From Bacteroidetes bacterium HGW-Bacteroidetes-8 (lineage in GTDB: Bacteria; Bacteroidota; Bacteroidia; Bacteroidales; UBA932): DNA of 64,000 bases. Position 1 is the stretch's first letter; every line of letters starts with the position of its first letter. The stretch covers positions 62,001-126,000 of the forward strand of contig PHCZ01000004.1 of the NCBI GenBank assembly GCA_002840895.1. Direction: 5' to 3'. A model generated the notes under the pieces. The model ran no database searches. It saw only the letters and a program-made list of their open reading frames with translations, and was not told the origin of the DNA. The position numbers and the translations under genes were made by a program. This document shows positions 25,915-33,200 of the stretch, piece by piece.

Positions 25915-27165
25915 TCAGAGAGTATTATAATTGAGGTTCTTATTTCGGGTTTGACAAACAACTTTCAACGGCTTAAAATTGTCGTACAGGTCAAAACTAA
26001 AGTTATTCAAAAGCCTGCTAAAATCTTCTTTTGGGAAAAATCGATTAAATCGACCGTATGCCTTACTATCGCCATAATCCCATAAGTAAAAAACGTATAT
26101 TAGGCTCGGATGTACGTGGTTAAGACGAGCAAATTCTTCAATGTAATCAGAGTTGTGAATGTGAGGAAGTATAGCTTTCATTTTCTCATCTGGAAAAAGA
26201 TATTGTCGGGCGAAGTTGTCTGCCTCATCTTCGTCAATACCTATAGTATGAATTGCTAATCCTGACTGATTGTCTTTGCTGGAGTCTATAGAAAAATGCT
26301 GCTTCTCTCTTAGAATAATTTCCCAATCATATAGCACATGGAATAACTCGTGAACCAATGCAAACCATATTGTGGGGTAAAATTGTGTGTACTTAGTTAA
26401 GGCAATACAAGGTTTACCACCATGACTAAATGTTACCGCTCGGATATGTACATCTTGATTGTATTTGGGGACTACGATAAGTGTAATCCCTAACTTGAAA
26501 AGTTTTTGAGCAACAACGGTAAGACCATTTTCAACATCCATACAGTGCCACCTAATCTTAGGGAAATAATCTATTAAGCCCTCCCTATCATATTCATAAG
26601 GGTTAGGTGTTCTGTCAATACTTTCCTTTACAGCTGCATACCAAAACTGTAAATTTCTATGGTTTGTTTTTCGTTTAGCAGAACTAAACACGCCGTCAAT
26701 GTGATGTTTTTGATGCTCAAAAATACTATCATATCCAAAAAAGGAATTTATCCTGTCTTCGATTTCCTCAAAATCGTTTATGCTTTTAATAAACCCTATT
26801 TTCTTTAGGCTGGGAAGGTCAAAATAATTTACAATGAAATTACGCTTCTTAGTAAGTTCGATGCTTTCGTTATAAGAATCTAATGCAAGGTCAAAATATT
26901 TCTCAATCAAAATATCATGCGGAATATCTAAAAAGTCAGACATTTTTAGAATTGAAACAAAGTCGATTTTTTTAGAATCACCTTCTAAAAAAGCATCTAA
27001 AGTTTTATTGTCCCAATCTAAAATTTTACACGCTTGATTTTTAGTTATTGATAAATACTCAATACGCTGTTCAAACAACTCTTTAATCTGAAATGTATTT
27101 ACCCTATCATCTTTACTAAAAAGACGATTTAATAACTTATCTACATCTTTATGACGGTTGTTCAT
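25915..27165 (-). CDS. HTH-ImmA/IrrE metallopeptidase (transposon passenger)
   Basis: I place the start at 27165 (MNNRHKDVDK). The longest frame begins at 27195, but that ATG overlaps a promoter -7 box (27193-27200). The 416-residue protein has an N-terminal Xre-like HTH region (ITKNQACKILDWDNKTLDAFLEGD). A long middle section precedes the zinc protease motif HELFH and DEDEADNFARQYLFPD, the ImmA/IrrE signature. It heads a four-gene operon inside the transposon and may regulate it by cleaving a repressor. It is not closely similar to the ImmA-type protein at 21053-21841. Confidence 0.82.
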   Translation of the reverse strand: MNNRHKDVDKLLNRLFSKDDRVNTFQIKELFEQRIEYLSITKNQACKILDWDNKTLDAFLEGDSKKIDFVSILKMSDFLDIPHDILIEKYFDLALDSYNESIELTKKRNFIVNYFDLPSLKKIGFIKSINDFEEIEDRINSFFGYDSIFEHQKHHIDGVFSSAKRKTNHRNLQFWYAAVKESIDRTPNPYEYDREGLIDYFPKIRWHCMDVENGLTVVAQKLFKLGITLIVVPKYNQDVHIRAVTFSHGGKPCIALTKYTQFYPTIWFALVHELFHVLYDWEIILREKQHFSIDSSKDNQSGLAIHTIGIDEDEADNFARQYLFPDEKMKAILPHIHNSDYIEEFARLNHVHPSLIYVFYLWDYGDSKAYGRFNRFFPKEDFSRLLNNFSFDLYDNFKPLKVVCQTRNKNLNYNTL

Positions 27166-27192
27166 ATCTGGAATATTAGAAAAATATCTGCA

Positions 27193-27219
27193 CAAATATA
27201 ATCAAAAATACCAACAAAA
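27193..27219 (-). promoter_or_regulatory. Bacteroidota-type promoter of the passenger operon
   Basis: On the minus strand a TATATTTG -7 box (27193-27200) and TTG-type -33 sequence (near 27213-27219) precede the HTH-ImmA gene. Transcription would start near 27186, which decides for the internal ATG at 27165. Confidence 0.5.
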
Positions 27220-27232
27220 ACAGGTGTTAATA

Positions 27233-27262
27233 AAAAAGTTTAGAAAAAAATCTAAACTTTTT
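27233..27262. terminator. Bidirectional terminator-like hairpin
   Basis: A 12-bp perfect stem (AAAAAGTTTAGA and its complement) around six A. Runs of T follow the stem in either direction. It sits between two divergent promoters, so it may insulate them or act as an operator. Confidence 0.5.
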
Positions 27263-27272
27263 CAAATTATCG

Positions 27273-27280
27273 TATATTTG
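27273..27280 (+). promoter_or_regulatory. -7 box of the rightward tRNA-like / small-protein unit
   Basis: TATATTTG matches TAnnTTTG exactly. A transcript from about 27287 would run through a GC hairpin, the tRNA-like sequence, the pseudoknot and the 33-residue gene. Confidence 0.45.
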
Positions 27281-27292
27281 TTTTTAGAGAAT

Positions 27293-27323
27293 AAAAAACC
27301 CCGATGTGCGGTCGGGGTCAATT
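27293..27323 (-). terminator. GC-rich hairpin with T-run on the minus strand
   Basis: ACCCCGA (27298-27304) pairs with TCGGGGT (27312-27318). On the minus strand it is followed directly by TTTTTT (27293-27298), a canonical intrinsic terminator. On the plus strand CAATTTTT follows, a weaker version that could attenuate the tRNA-like unit. Confidence 0.6.
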
Positions 27324-27343
27324 TTTGTTATGTGTAATTAGAA

Positions 27344-27417
27344 GGGGCAGTAGCTCAAATGAATAGAGTATTTGGTGTCGTACCCAAAGGTTACGGGTTT
27401 GAATCCCGTCTGCCCTT
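27344..27417 (+). tRNA. tRNA-like gene with 8-nt anticodon loop
   Basis: The cloverleaf folds fully: acceptor GGGGCAG/CTGCCCT (one G-T pair), D arm GCTC/GAGT with a 9-nt loop, anticodon stem TTTGG/CCAAA, 4-nt variable loop, T arm ACGGG-TTTGAAT-CCCGT. The anticodon loop is TGTCGTAC (27376-27383), eight rather than seven bases. If U33 is 27378 the anticodon is CGU (Thr); if 27376, GUC (Asp). The D loop lacks the usual GG pair and the T loop has TTTGAAT instead of TTCGAAT. CCA is not encoded. It may be a decaying tRNA, a frameshifting tRNA, or a tRNA mimic carried by the transposon. Confidence 0.6.
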
Positions 27418-27427
27418 CTTCTAATAC

Positions 27428-27435
27428 AAATATAC
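27428..27435 (-). promoter_or_regulatory. Candidate promoter antisense to the tRNA-like gene
   Basis: CAAATATA on the plus strand is TATATTTG on the minus strand. A transcript would cross the tRNA-like gene in antisense and meet the strong minus-strand terminator at 27293-27318, giving an RNA of about 125 nt. No clear -33 element was found. Confidence 0.3.
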
Positions 27436-27515
27436 GTTAAATGTTGCTAAATGTTGCAAAGCGTAACACAATTTAACACAGTATTAAAACAAAACCCCTG
27501 CTGTAACAGAGGTTC

Positions 27516-27546
27516 AGCCGAAACTCTTACGGCTTGGTGTTAAGAG
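27516..27546 (+). promoter_or_regulatory. H-type pseudoknot upstream of the 33-residue gene
   Basis: Stem 1 AGCCG/CGGCT (27516-27520 with 27530-27534). The hairpin loop contains CTCTTA (27524-27529), which pairs perfectly with TAAGAG (27541-27546), forming stem 2. It ends 26 nt before the ATG at 27573, the right place for translational control. It resembles small pseudoknot riboswitches in shape only. Confidence 0.45.
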
Positions 27547-27572
27547 CAATATTAACCTTAATCTTTACTATT

Positions 27573-27674
27573 ATGGCAAAGACAAATGGGGGCAAAAAAA
27601 AAGTTTATGTAGCCCCACACCGCAAGTCTAATGGCACAAAGGTAAAACCTCATTACAGGTCAACACCGAACTAA
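27573..27674 (+). CDS. 33-residue basic protein (transposon passenger)
   Basis: ATG at 27573, TAA at 27672-27674. The product starts MAKTNGGKKKVYVAPHRKSN and ends HYRSTPN. It resembles the 41-residue product at 22987-23112 in layout. A structured leader lies upstream and a strong terminator downstream, which supports a real expressed gene. Function unknown. Confidence 0.55.
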   Translation: MAKTNGGKKKVYVAPHRKSNGTKVKPHYRSTPN

Positions 27675-27688
27675 AACGTCATTAGTTT

Positions 27689-27720
27689 AAAGAGGGGGTT
27701 AATAACTCCCTCTTTTTTTT
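27689..27720 (+). terminator. Intrinsic terminator after the 33-residue gene
   Basis: AAAGAGGG (27689-27696) pairs with CCCTCTTT (27708-27715), followed by an unbroken T run to 27720. It also lies just past the stop of the converging transposase gene. Confidence 0.75.
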
Positions 27721-27726
27721 GCAATA

Positions 27727-28668
27727 TTAGTTGTTTTTTATCAATTCTTCGTACTTCAATCGTTCTCCTTCACTATTAGTCATTGCAAGAGCCATTCTTG
27801 AAGAGGCGTTCATATTCCTTGTATTGTATCTAAACTCAAATTCATTCAAATAAGCCTGTAAGTGCTTTTTACTTGTCCAATGGTAGATGCCGTGAACACC
27901 TCTTTTAAACAAAGACCAAAAGCCTTCTATTGTGTTTGTGTGAACTATACCATCTACATACTGTCCTTTCCCATGCTTGATGATATAATGTGAGTAATTT
28001 TCAGAAAGACCGTTATAGCCCCACCATTCATCGCTCATAATTGTTGACCCTGCTGAAACGTTTTTCCCGATAATTGGCTGTATAGTCTTTCCTTTGGTGT
28101 CTTTTACGTACTGAACAATTATATCCCCACCTCTTTTTACCATTCCAAGAACAGGGGCTTTGGTTGAAACTGAACGCCCTTGTGTTCCTTTTACCCTTTT
28201 AGAAAGATGTTTGTTCTTTTCTTTTCCACCAATGTAGCTTTCATCAACCTCAATAATACCGTCCAAAGGTTGATTAAACGATTTCGTGCGGATAATCAAC
28301 CTTATACGGTGCAACATAAACCAAGCTGTTTTCTGTGTAACCTCAATATCCCTTGATAATTGATGTGATGAAATACCTTTCTTGTGTGAAGTAGCTAAAT
28401 ATATTCCTAATAACCACTTTCCAAGTTTCACGTTAGAACCTTCAAAAACAGTTCCTACTTTTACGGTAAACTTTTTTCTACATTCTGAACACTTGTAGTA
28501 AACACCGTCTTTAAAGGTGTATATTTTTTCAGAATGGTTACAATGCGGACAAAACGGCTTTCCGTTCCAACGCCAATGAGCAAACAACTTGTTACAAGCT
28601 ATTTCGTCATTTGCGATTCTAGATACTTCTAATAGGGAATTAAATTTGGTTTCGGTAACTTTACACAT
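27727..28668 (-). CDS. IS1595-family transposase (ISXO2-like DDE)
   Basis: A 313-residue transposase with an N-terminal zinc ribbon (C40, C43, C60, C63 in CPHC and CSEC) and a DDE-type core: IIEVDESYIGGKEK, IMSDEWWGYNGL and VHTNTIEGFWSLFKRGVHG. Length and motif order match intact family members, and no frameshift is seen, so it may be active. Its promoter seems to overlap the right inverted repeat. Confidence 0.93.
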   Translation of the reverse strand: MCKVTETKFNSLLEVSRIANDEIACNKLFAHWRWNGKPFCPHCNHSEKIYTFKDGVYYKCSECRKKFTVKVGTVFEGSNVKLGKWLLGIYLATSHKKGISSHQLSRDIEVTQKTAWFMLHRIRLIIRTKSFNQPLDGIIEVDESYIGGKEKNKHLSKRVKGTQGRSVSTKAPVLGMVKRGGDIIVQYVKDTKGKTIQPIIGKNVSAGSTIMSDEWWGYNGLSENYSHYIIKHGKGQYVDGIVHTNTIEGFWSLFKRGVHGIYHWTSKKHLQAYLNEFEFRYNTRNMNASSRMALAMTNSEGERLKYEELIKNN

Positions 28669-28690
28669 AACTTATTGATTTTGCACATAT

Positions 28691-28722
28691 CAAATATACA
28701 ACAAATATTTGGGTCTGCAAAA
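28691..28722 (-). promoter_or_regulatory. Transposase promoter overlapping the right inverted repeat
   Basis: On the minus strand TTTTG (within the terminal repeat, about 28717-28722) is spaced 19 bp from TATATTTG (28691-28698). This fits the Bacteroidota promoter layout and would let the transposase regulate itself by binding its own end. Confidence 0.5.
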
Positions 28723-28734
28723 TATATCATTACC

Positions 28735-28742
28735 TAAAGTTT
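28735..28742. repeat. 8-bp target-site duplication, right copy
   Basis: TAAAGTTT, identical to 24917-24924 and directly abutting the right inverted repeat. Confidence 0.9.
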
Positions 28743-29080
28743 TTAATCCGGTGAATCCCGATGAAGATTTTACAGATTCCTGGTCCCAAAATCATTATGA
28801 TAGCTTTTATAACTTCATATCTGATTTTCACAAAAAATGGCAAAATCTGAAAAACTCATTTGAAACAAGTAATTCAGATTACATTGAGTTGTTTGGTGAA
28901 GGTATTTATAAAAAGTCACTCACTGAACAAATTACTATGTACTCAAAAAATTCTGATGATGATCTCACACGTTTTACAGGGTTAATCATTGGAAATAATG
29001 CAATGACAGATTCTAAAGGAAACATTAATGTAAATACCGGTATAAAGAATGAACCTCATCACAGCTTTGGAGGCAAGTAG
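28743..29080 (+). pseudogene. CD-NTase, C-terminal part, cut off by the transposon
   Basis: The frame continues the CD-NTase from the N-terminal fragment. After the junction it reads FNPVNPDEDFTDSW, a stretch typical of CD-NTase C-termini, then a helical segment ending HHSFGGK. It has no start codon of its own except ones supplied by the transposon end. Removing 24925-28742 restores a protein of about 391 residues. Confidence 0.85.
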
Positions 29081-29489
29081 AATATCTGAAATTAAGAAAA
29101 ATTGGTTTGTGTTTTTAAATACCGAAAAATCACTTGTAGAAAAACATTTTGAGTGGCTAGATTTAAAGATACTCACCAATAAAAAGATTCTATTTGGTAA
29201 AGGAACTTTATATTTTAAAAACAAAAGTTATGATATAGAACTTTACTATTCACCTTTTTTCAACTTTCGATATGATAGAATTTCTATTAAAGACAAGTCT
29301 ATTAAATACAGTGATGCTATTCATCTTTACAAGGATATGACTTTATGTTTGTACCATCCCCTAATTGATAAACCTTTATTACGGGGTATACCATTGTATA
29401 AGATGATTCCCTGGATTATCGAATGGATAATTCTCTATGAAAAATATAAACAATATGGTGTATGGTTAGGTAAAGAAATTAAACATTAA
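29049..29489 (+). CDS. E2-like protein of short type II CBASS
   Basis: A 146-residue protein with the prokaryotic E2-like pattern: YYSPFFNFRYDRISIKD, an IHLYKDMTLCLYHP block with candidate catalytic C100, and the ending PWIIEWIILYEKYKQYGVWLGKEIKH with spaced Trp/Tyr and a final His. In short type II CBASS such an E2 acts on the CD-NTase. It overlaps the CD-NTase C-terminal fragment by 32 bp. The transposon now separates it from the operon promoter. The annotated start could be slightly further downstream. Confidence 0.7.
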   Translation: MNLITALEASRISEIKKNWFVFLNTEKSLVEKHFEWLDLKILTNKKILFGKGTLYFKNKSYDIELYYSPFFNFRYDRISIKDKSIKYSDAIHLYKDMTLCLYHPLIDKPLLRGIPLYKMIPWIIEWIILYEKYKQYGVWLGKEIKH

Positions 29490-29979
29490 TGGAATATAAA
29501 ATATATAGTTCTTAATTTATCCAAGGTATTAATGTCTAATAACAATTGGTCATCTCAATTCCCCGGGTTGCAAAATCCAGCGCCCTCATTCCATGCTCAC
29601 GTAGGCGGGCATCTCGTCAATCAAACCCCAATCATAAATACATTAACACTCTGTATTATTAACCCATTCCGGGCTTCCTCTGTCTTTTGCAACCCTCCGC
29701 GCGCCCCACTTCTGTGGTTTTTTGCGGCCCCCACTGAGCCCTGTCGAAGTGTCACGATTTTTGCCCCAACACTAATGCAGCCCCAGCTAGTGTGCGATTG
29801 CATCGCGTTCTCCTAGAATTCATTCCCCCGCAAGTGCACAATTGAATCGCGATCTACATATTTAAGTACTTCTAGGATAAATAATCTCAATAATCATTTT
29901 TATAAAAAATTAGCTCTTCAAAAGAAAAGAACCTGTTATTGAAAATAAAGGCTAGTAAAAAAGGGGTTGTTCCTCTAGG
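29490..29979. other. Gene-free stretch with dispersed repeat fragments
   Basis: No gene seen. It holds AACAATTGGTCATCTCAATTCCC (29540s), similar to 20058-20080. A GCGCGCC to TTTTTTGCG block near 29698-29733 and CACGATTTTTGCCCC (29752-29766) recur at 36955-37002. CACTGAGCCCTGTCGAAGTG (29733-29752) is of the kind widespread in Flavobacteria. Two CGATTG/ATCGCG palindromic motifs lie at 29792-29855. This looks like a repeat-rich end of the defence island. Confidence 0.6.
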
Positions 29980-30354
29980 CTAGTTAGTATGCCATGCTCT
30001 TAAAACACTAATGTCCAGACGTTGTAAATTATCAAGAATATAATCCGCCAGGATCTTTTCACTACTTGCAGAACTAATACTTTTTGAAGTTAATTGAATG
30101 ATCCCATTAGGGTCGCCAAATATATTGGCTTCATCACATTCTATATAAGGATAATATTTACCTTCATTTTTAGCAGCATCAGGTAAAACATCAAAACTCT
30201 TGATACCATACTTTTTTAAAAAGTCTGCAAGAAATCTCACATACGTCCGTTTTTTGCTTTTTAAAAATTGGCGATGGATATAATCCAGTGTATCTGTTTT
30301 TGGTTCCCTCAAAGCGGCTGCCAAAGCCTGTTCCAATATAACTGCTCTTGTCAT
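29980..30354 (-). CDS. Hypothetical protein
   Basis: A 124-residue soluble protein with no recognised family: helical N-terminus with a basic stretch (LKSKKRTYVRFLADFLKKYG), then YYPYIECDEANIFGDPNGIIQLTS. A clear promoter (30404-30411) on its strand and a palindrome shared with the HelD-type gene lie upstream, so it is likely expressed. Confidence 0.5.
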   Translation of the reverse strand: MTRAVILEQALAAALREPKTDTLDYIHRQFLKSKKRTYVRFLADFLKKYGIKSFDVLPDAAKNEGKYYPYIECDEANIFGDPNGIIQLTSKSISSASSEKILADYILDNLQRLDISVLRAWHTN

Positions 30355-30377
30355 TAAAGTAAGGGTTTGTGAATCAT

Positions 30378-30461
30378 ACCAAGTAGCACGACTTGGTAAA
30401 GGGCAAATATAAATAGAATAAGTTTAACAAGGTATTTTTTAAGACTTGTTTTATATTTGCC
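30378..30461. promoter_or_regulatory. Divergent promoter region with nested palindromes
   Basis: Minus-strand TATATTTG at 30404-30411 serves the 124-residue gene; plus-strand TATATTTG at 30452-30459 serves the HelD-type gene. The two boxes lie in a 12-bp perfect inverted repeat (GGCAAATATAAA, from 30402, and its complement ending 30461). A separate hairpin ACCAAGT/ACTTGGT is at 30378-30397. Confidence 0.55.
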
Positions 30462-30518
30462 ACTTTCATATTTCAAAGGGGTTTACACAGTCCTTAATCC
30501 CGTTTCAATACCTATACT

Positions 30519-32567
30519 ATGACTGAAGAAAAAAAAGAGCAAAAACATCTTCAAGTCCTTATCCACAAAGTTGATCAGGCAATCGACAAAATTAATACCC
30601 GCATTCAAAAGCAATCCAACGAAATCAACGACCTTAAAACCCATTTACAAGAGCATAAACGCGATATGGATCACCTTGAAAAAAATGCCGTAAGGGAATC
30701 TGTATATAATGTAGCCTTACAAGGGGATCATTCTGTTGACAAAAAAAAGAGGTTGCTAAGGTTAAAAAACATACCCTATTTTGGTAGAATCGATTTTAAA
30801 GAAAATACCAAAAAAAAACCGGCACCCATTTATATTGGTGTCCACAATTTTCAAGACGAAGAGAGCCATCAAAACCTAGTCTACGACTGGCGGGCACCCA
30901 TTTCCAGTATGTTTTATGATTATGAAACAGGAGAGGCTGCCTATGAGACCAGGGATGGGGAAGTTCAAGGGCATATCTCCCTTAAACGACAATTTCGCAT
31001 CCGCAACGGAAATATGGAATATATGATTGACAGTGATGTGACCATTCAGGATGAAGTGCTTCAAAAAGAACTCAATCAAGCTTCCTCTGGCAAAATGAAA
31101 AACATTGTAGCTACCATTCAACGGGAGCAAAATACCATCATTAGAAATGAAAACGCTAAACACCTAATCATTCAAGGGGTAGCAGGATCGGGCAAAACAT
31201 CCATTGCACTTCACAGGATAGCTTTCCTGCTCTATAAATTCAAAGACACAATTACCTCTCAAGACATCCTTATCATTTCACCAAACAAAGTCTTTGCAAG
31301 CTACATCTCTAATGTACTCCCTGAATTGGGAGAAGAAACAGTAGCCGAAACCAATATGGAAGAGATTGCACAACAACTCTTCGACTACCAAATGAATTTT
31401 AGGTCCTTCTATGACCAGGTGGCTGAACTGCTCGAAAAAAACAACCAAAAATTCATTGAGCGCATCCAATTTAAATCCTCGGTAGATTTGATTAAAAAAA
31501 TGGACGATTACTTGCTGTTTCTCGAAAATAACGGGTTTAAACCCATTGATATATTTGTCAATAAAAAACCGATACCGGCCTGGTTTATTGAAGAGAAATT
31601 TAAACAATACAGCCGCCTGCCCCTATTGAACAGGTTTAATGAGGTGGTACGCGAAATTGTCAATAATGTCTGGATGTATTACAACTATGAAGTCCAAGGC
31701 AAAGAACGAACAGAATTACACGCAACCATCAGAAAAATGTTTCCCTCCACCAATCTGCGAAAACTCTACAAAGGGTTTTATGAATGGTTAGGTGAACCTG
31801 AATTGCTCAAAACACGTAAAGGCAACGTCTTTGAATACAGTGATGTATATCCTTTGCTCTACCTTAAAATGAAACTCGAAGGCCTAAAACCTTTTACAGA
31901 TGTAAAACACTTGGTCATTGATGAAATGCAAGACTATTCTGCAGTACAATATAAAATTCTAAATAAACTGTTCAATTGCAAAAAAACCATTCTCGGCGAC
32001 ATCAACCAATCGGTAAACCCTTTTAGCGCTTCAAATATGGATACAATTGCCGATATTTTCACTGATGCCATTGCCATGACAATGACCAAAGGCTATCGAT
32101 CAACTTATGAAATAACCCAGTTTACAAAAAAAATAAGCCAAAATGTAAATGTGGAGCCCATTGAAAGACACGGTGAAGAACCAAAAATCTTGAAATGTAA
32201 AAATGAAGAAGAGGAACTCAACACCATCAAAAACGAACTCAAAAATTGGGATACCAAAAAGTTTAAATCATTGGGTATTATATGTAAAACACAAAAGGAA
32301 GCCAATGCACTCTATGATGCAATTGACCAACATCATCAAGTGCAACTTCTCAACGCACTAAGTGTTGCTTTTGGAAGTGGTATTGTCATCACAACGGCAC
32401 ATCTCGCCAAAGGCCTTGAATTTGATCGGGTCATTGTACCGTTTGTTACAGAAAATAACTATAAAACACCATCAGACAGACAAATGCTTTATGTAGCCTG
32501 TACCCGGGCAATGCACAAACTTATGCTTACATACTCAAAAAAACCATCAACTTTTATAAACCGTTAA
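30519..32567 (+). CDS. helD: HelD/HelR-type UvrD-like ATPase
   Basis: A 682-residue protein: N-terminal coiled coil (about 10-70), then VYDWRAPISSMFYDYETGEAAYE typical of HelD, Walker A GVAGSGKTSIALHR, HLVIDEMQDYSAVQY (motif II), GDINQSVNPF (III), KGYRSTYEI (IV) and TTAHLAKGLEFDRVIVP with YVACTRAMHKL (V-VI). HelD proteins release RNA polymerase from stalled complexes and can protect from rifampicin. The methyltransferase gene follows after 2 bp. Confidence 0.9.
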   Translation: MTEEKKEQKHLQVLIHKVDQAIDKINTRIQKQSNEINDLKTHLQEHKRDMDHLEKNAVRESVYNVALQGDHSVDKKKRLLRLKNIPYFGRIDFKENTKKKPAPIYIGVHNFQDEESHQNLVYDWRAPISSMFYDYETGEAAYETRDGEVQGHISLKRQFRIRNGNMEYMIDSDVTIQDEVLQKELNQASSGKMKNIVATIQREQNTIIRNENAKHLIIQGVAGSGKTSIALHRIAFLLYKFKDTITSQDILIISPNKVFASYISNVLPELGEETVAETNMEEIAQQLFDYQMNFRSFYDQVAELLEKNNQKFIERIQFKSSVDLIKKMDDYLLFLENNGFKPIDIFVNKKPIPAWFIEEKFKQYSRLPLLNRFNEVVREIVNNVWMYYNYEVQGKERTELHATIRKMFPSTNLRKLYKGFYEWLGEPELLKTRKGNVFEYSDVYPLLYLKMKLEGLKPFTDVKHLVIDEMQDYSAVQYKILNKLFNCKKTILGDINQSVNPFSASNMDTIADIFTDAIAMTMTKGYRSTYEITQFTKKISQNVNVEPIERHGEEPKILKCKNEEEELNTIKNELKNWDTKKFKSLGIICKTQKEANALYDAIDQHHQVQLLNALSVAFGSGIVITTAHLAKGLEFDRVIVPFVTENNYKTPSDRQMLYVACTRAMHKLMLTYSKKPSTFINR

Positions 32568-32569
32568 AT

Positions 32570-33190
32570 ATGAAATGTCCTTTATGCTTCACCATGCTAA
32601 GGGTTTTAAAAGATCCCCTTTACTATGATTGCCAATTTTGCAAGGCTTTGGTCAAAAACCACAAACTATTACCCTCAAAAGAGGAAGAAATTCAACGGTA
32701 CAAATCTCACAATAACGATGTAAACGACCCGCGTTATCAAAAATTTACAGCTCCTGTTTGGCAGTATATCTTAAATCATTGCAAGCCACAACATAATGGT
32801 TTGGATTATGGATCAGGAACCGGGCCTGTAATCTCAAAAATGCTTTCAGATCAAGGGTATCAAATCAAACAATATGACCCCTATTTTTGCCGTGACTCAT
32901 CGGCTTTAAATAATAAATACCATTACATCGCTTGCTGTGAAGTAGTTGAGCACTTTTTCAGCCCTATAGAAGAATTTGTAAAACTGGATAAAATGCTACT
33001 CCCAGGAGGTATATTTGTGGGAATGACTTTATTGTATAACAACGCTGTAGACTTTGAAAAATGGGCATACAGAAAAGACCAAACCCACGTTTTTATCTAC
33101 AGAAAAGAAACCATTAAGTTCATTGCCAACCAATTCAATTACCAACTGCTTGAACTCACTGACAGGTTTTTTGTCTTCAAAAAAAACTAA
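32570..33190 (+). CDS. Zinc-ribbon SAM-dependent methyltransferase
   Basis: A 206-residue protein with an N-terminal CPLC and CQFC zinc-ribbon pair, then a class I methyltransferase core LDYGSGTGPVISKML (motif I), YDPYF and CCEVVEHFFSPIEEF. Substrate unknown. It is co-transcribed with the HelD-type gene and converges with the DksA-like gene 10 bp away. Confidence 0.8.
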   Translation: MKCPLCFTMLRVLKDPLYYDCQFCKALVKNHKLLPSKEEEIQRYKSHNNDVNDPRYQKFTAPVWQYILNHCKPQHNGLDYGSGTGPVISKMLSDQGYQIKQYDPYFCRDSSALNNKYHYIACCEVVEHFFSPIEEFVKLDKMLLPGGIFVGMTLLYNNAVDFEKWAYRKDQTHVFIYRKETIKFIANQFNYQLLELTDRFFVFKKN

Positions 33191-33200
33191 AATTAGTTTA

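Larger units (their letters stand above)
24925..28734. mobile_element. IS1595-family transposon carrying passenger genes
   Basis: The ends are 24-bp imperfect inverted repeats (24925-24948 and 28711-28734), both reading GGTAATGATATA inward and ending AGACCC. A perfect 8-bp direct repeat lies outside. Length 3810 bp against about 1-1.2 kb for a simple IS of this family. It holds an ISXO2-type transposase at the right end, a four-gene leftward operon, a tRNA-like gene and a small rightward gene. It sits inside a CD-NTase gene in the CBASS operon. Confidence 0.9.

Noticed and set aside
27516-27546. preQ1 or SAM-II riboswitch
   Set aside because: Only the overall pseudoknot shape agrees; the conserved ligand-binding bases of those classes are not seen.
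29532-29816. 94-residue plus-strand frame
   Set aside because: It runs through repeat blocks (29698-29766) that recur at 37 kb; composition is unlike the real genes around it.
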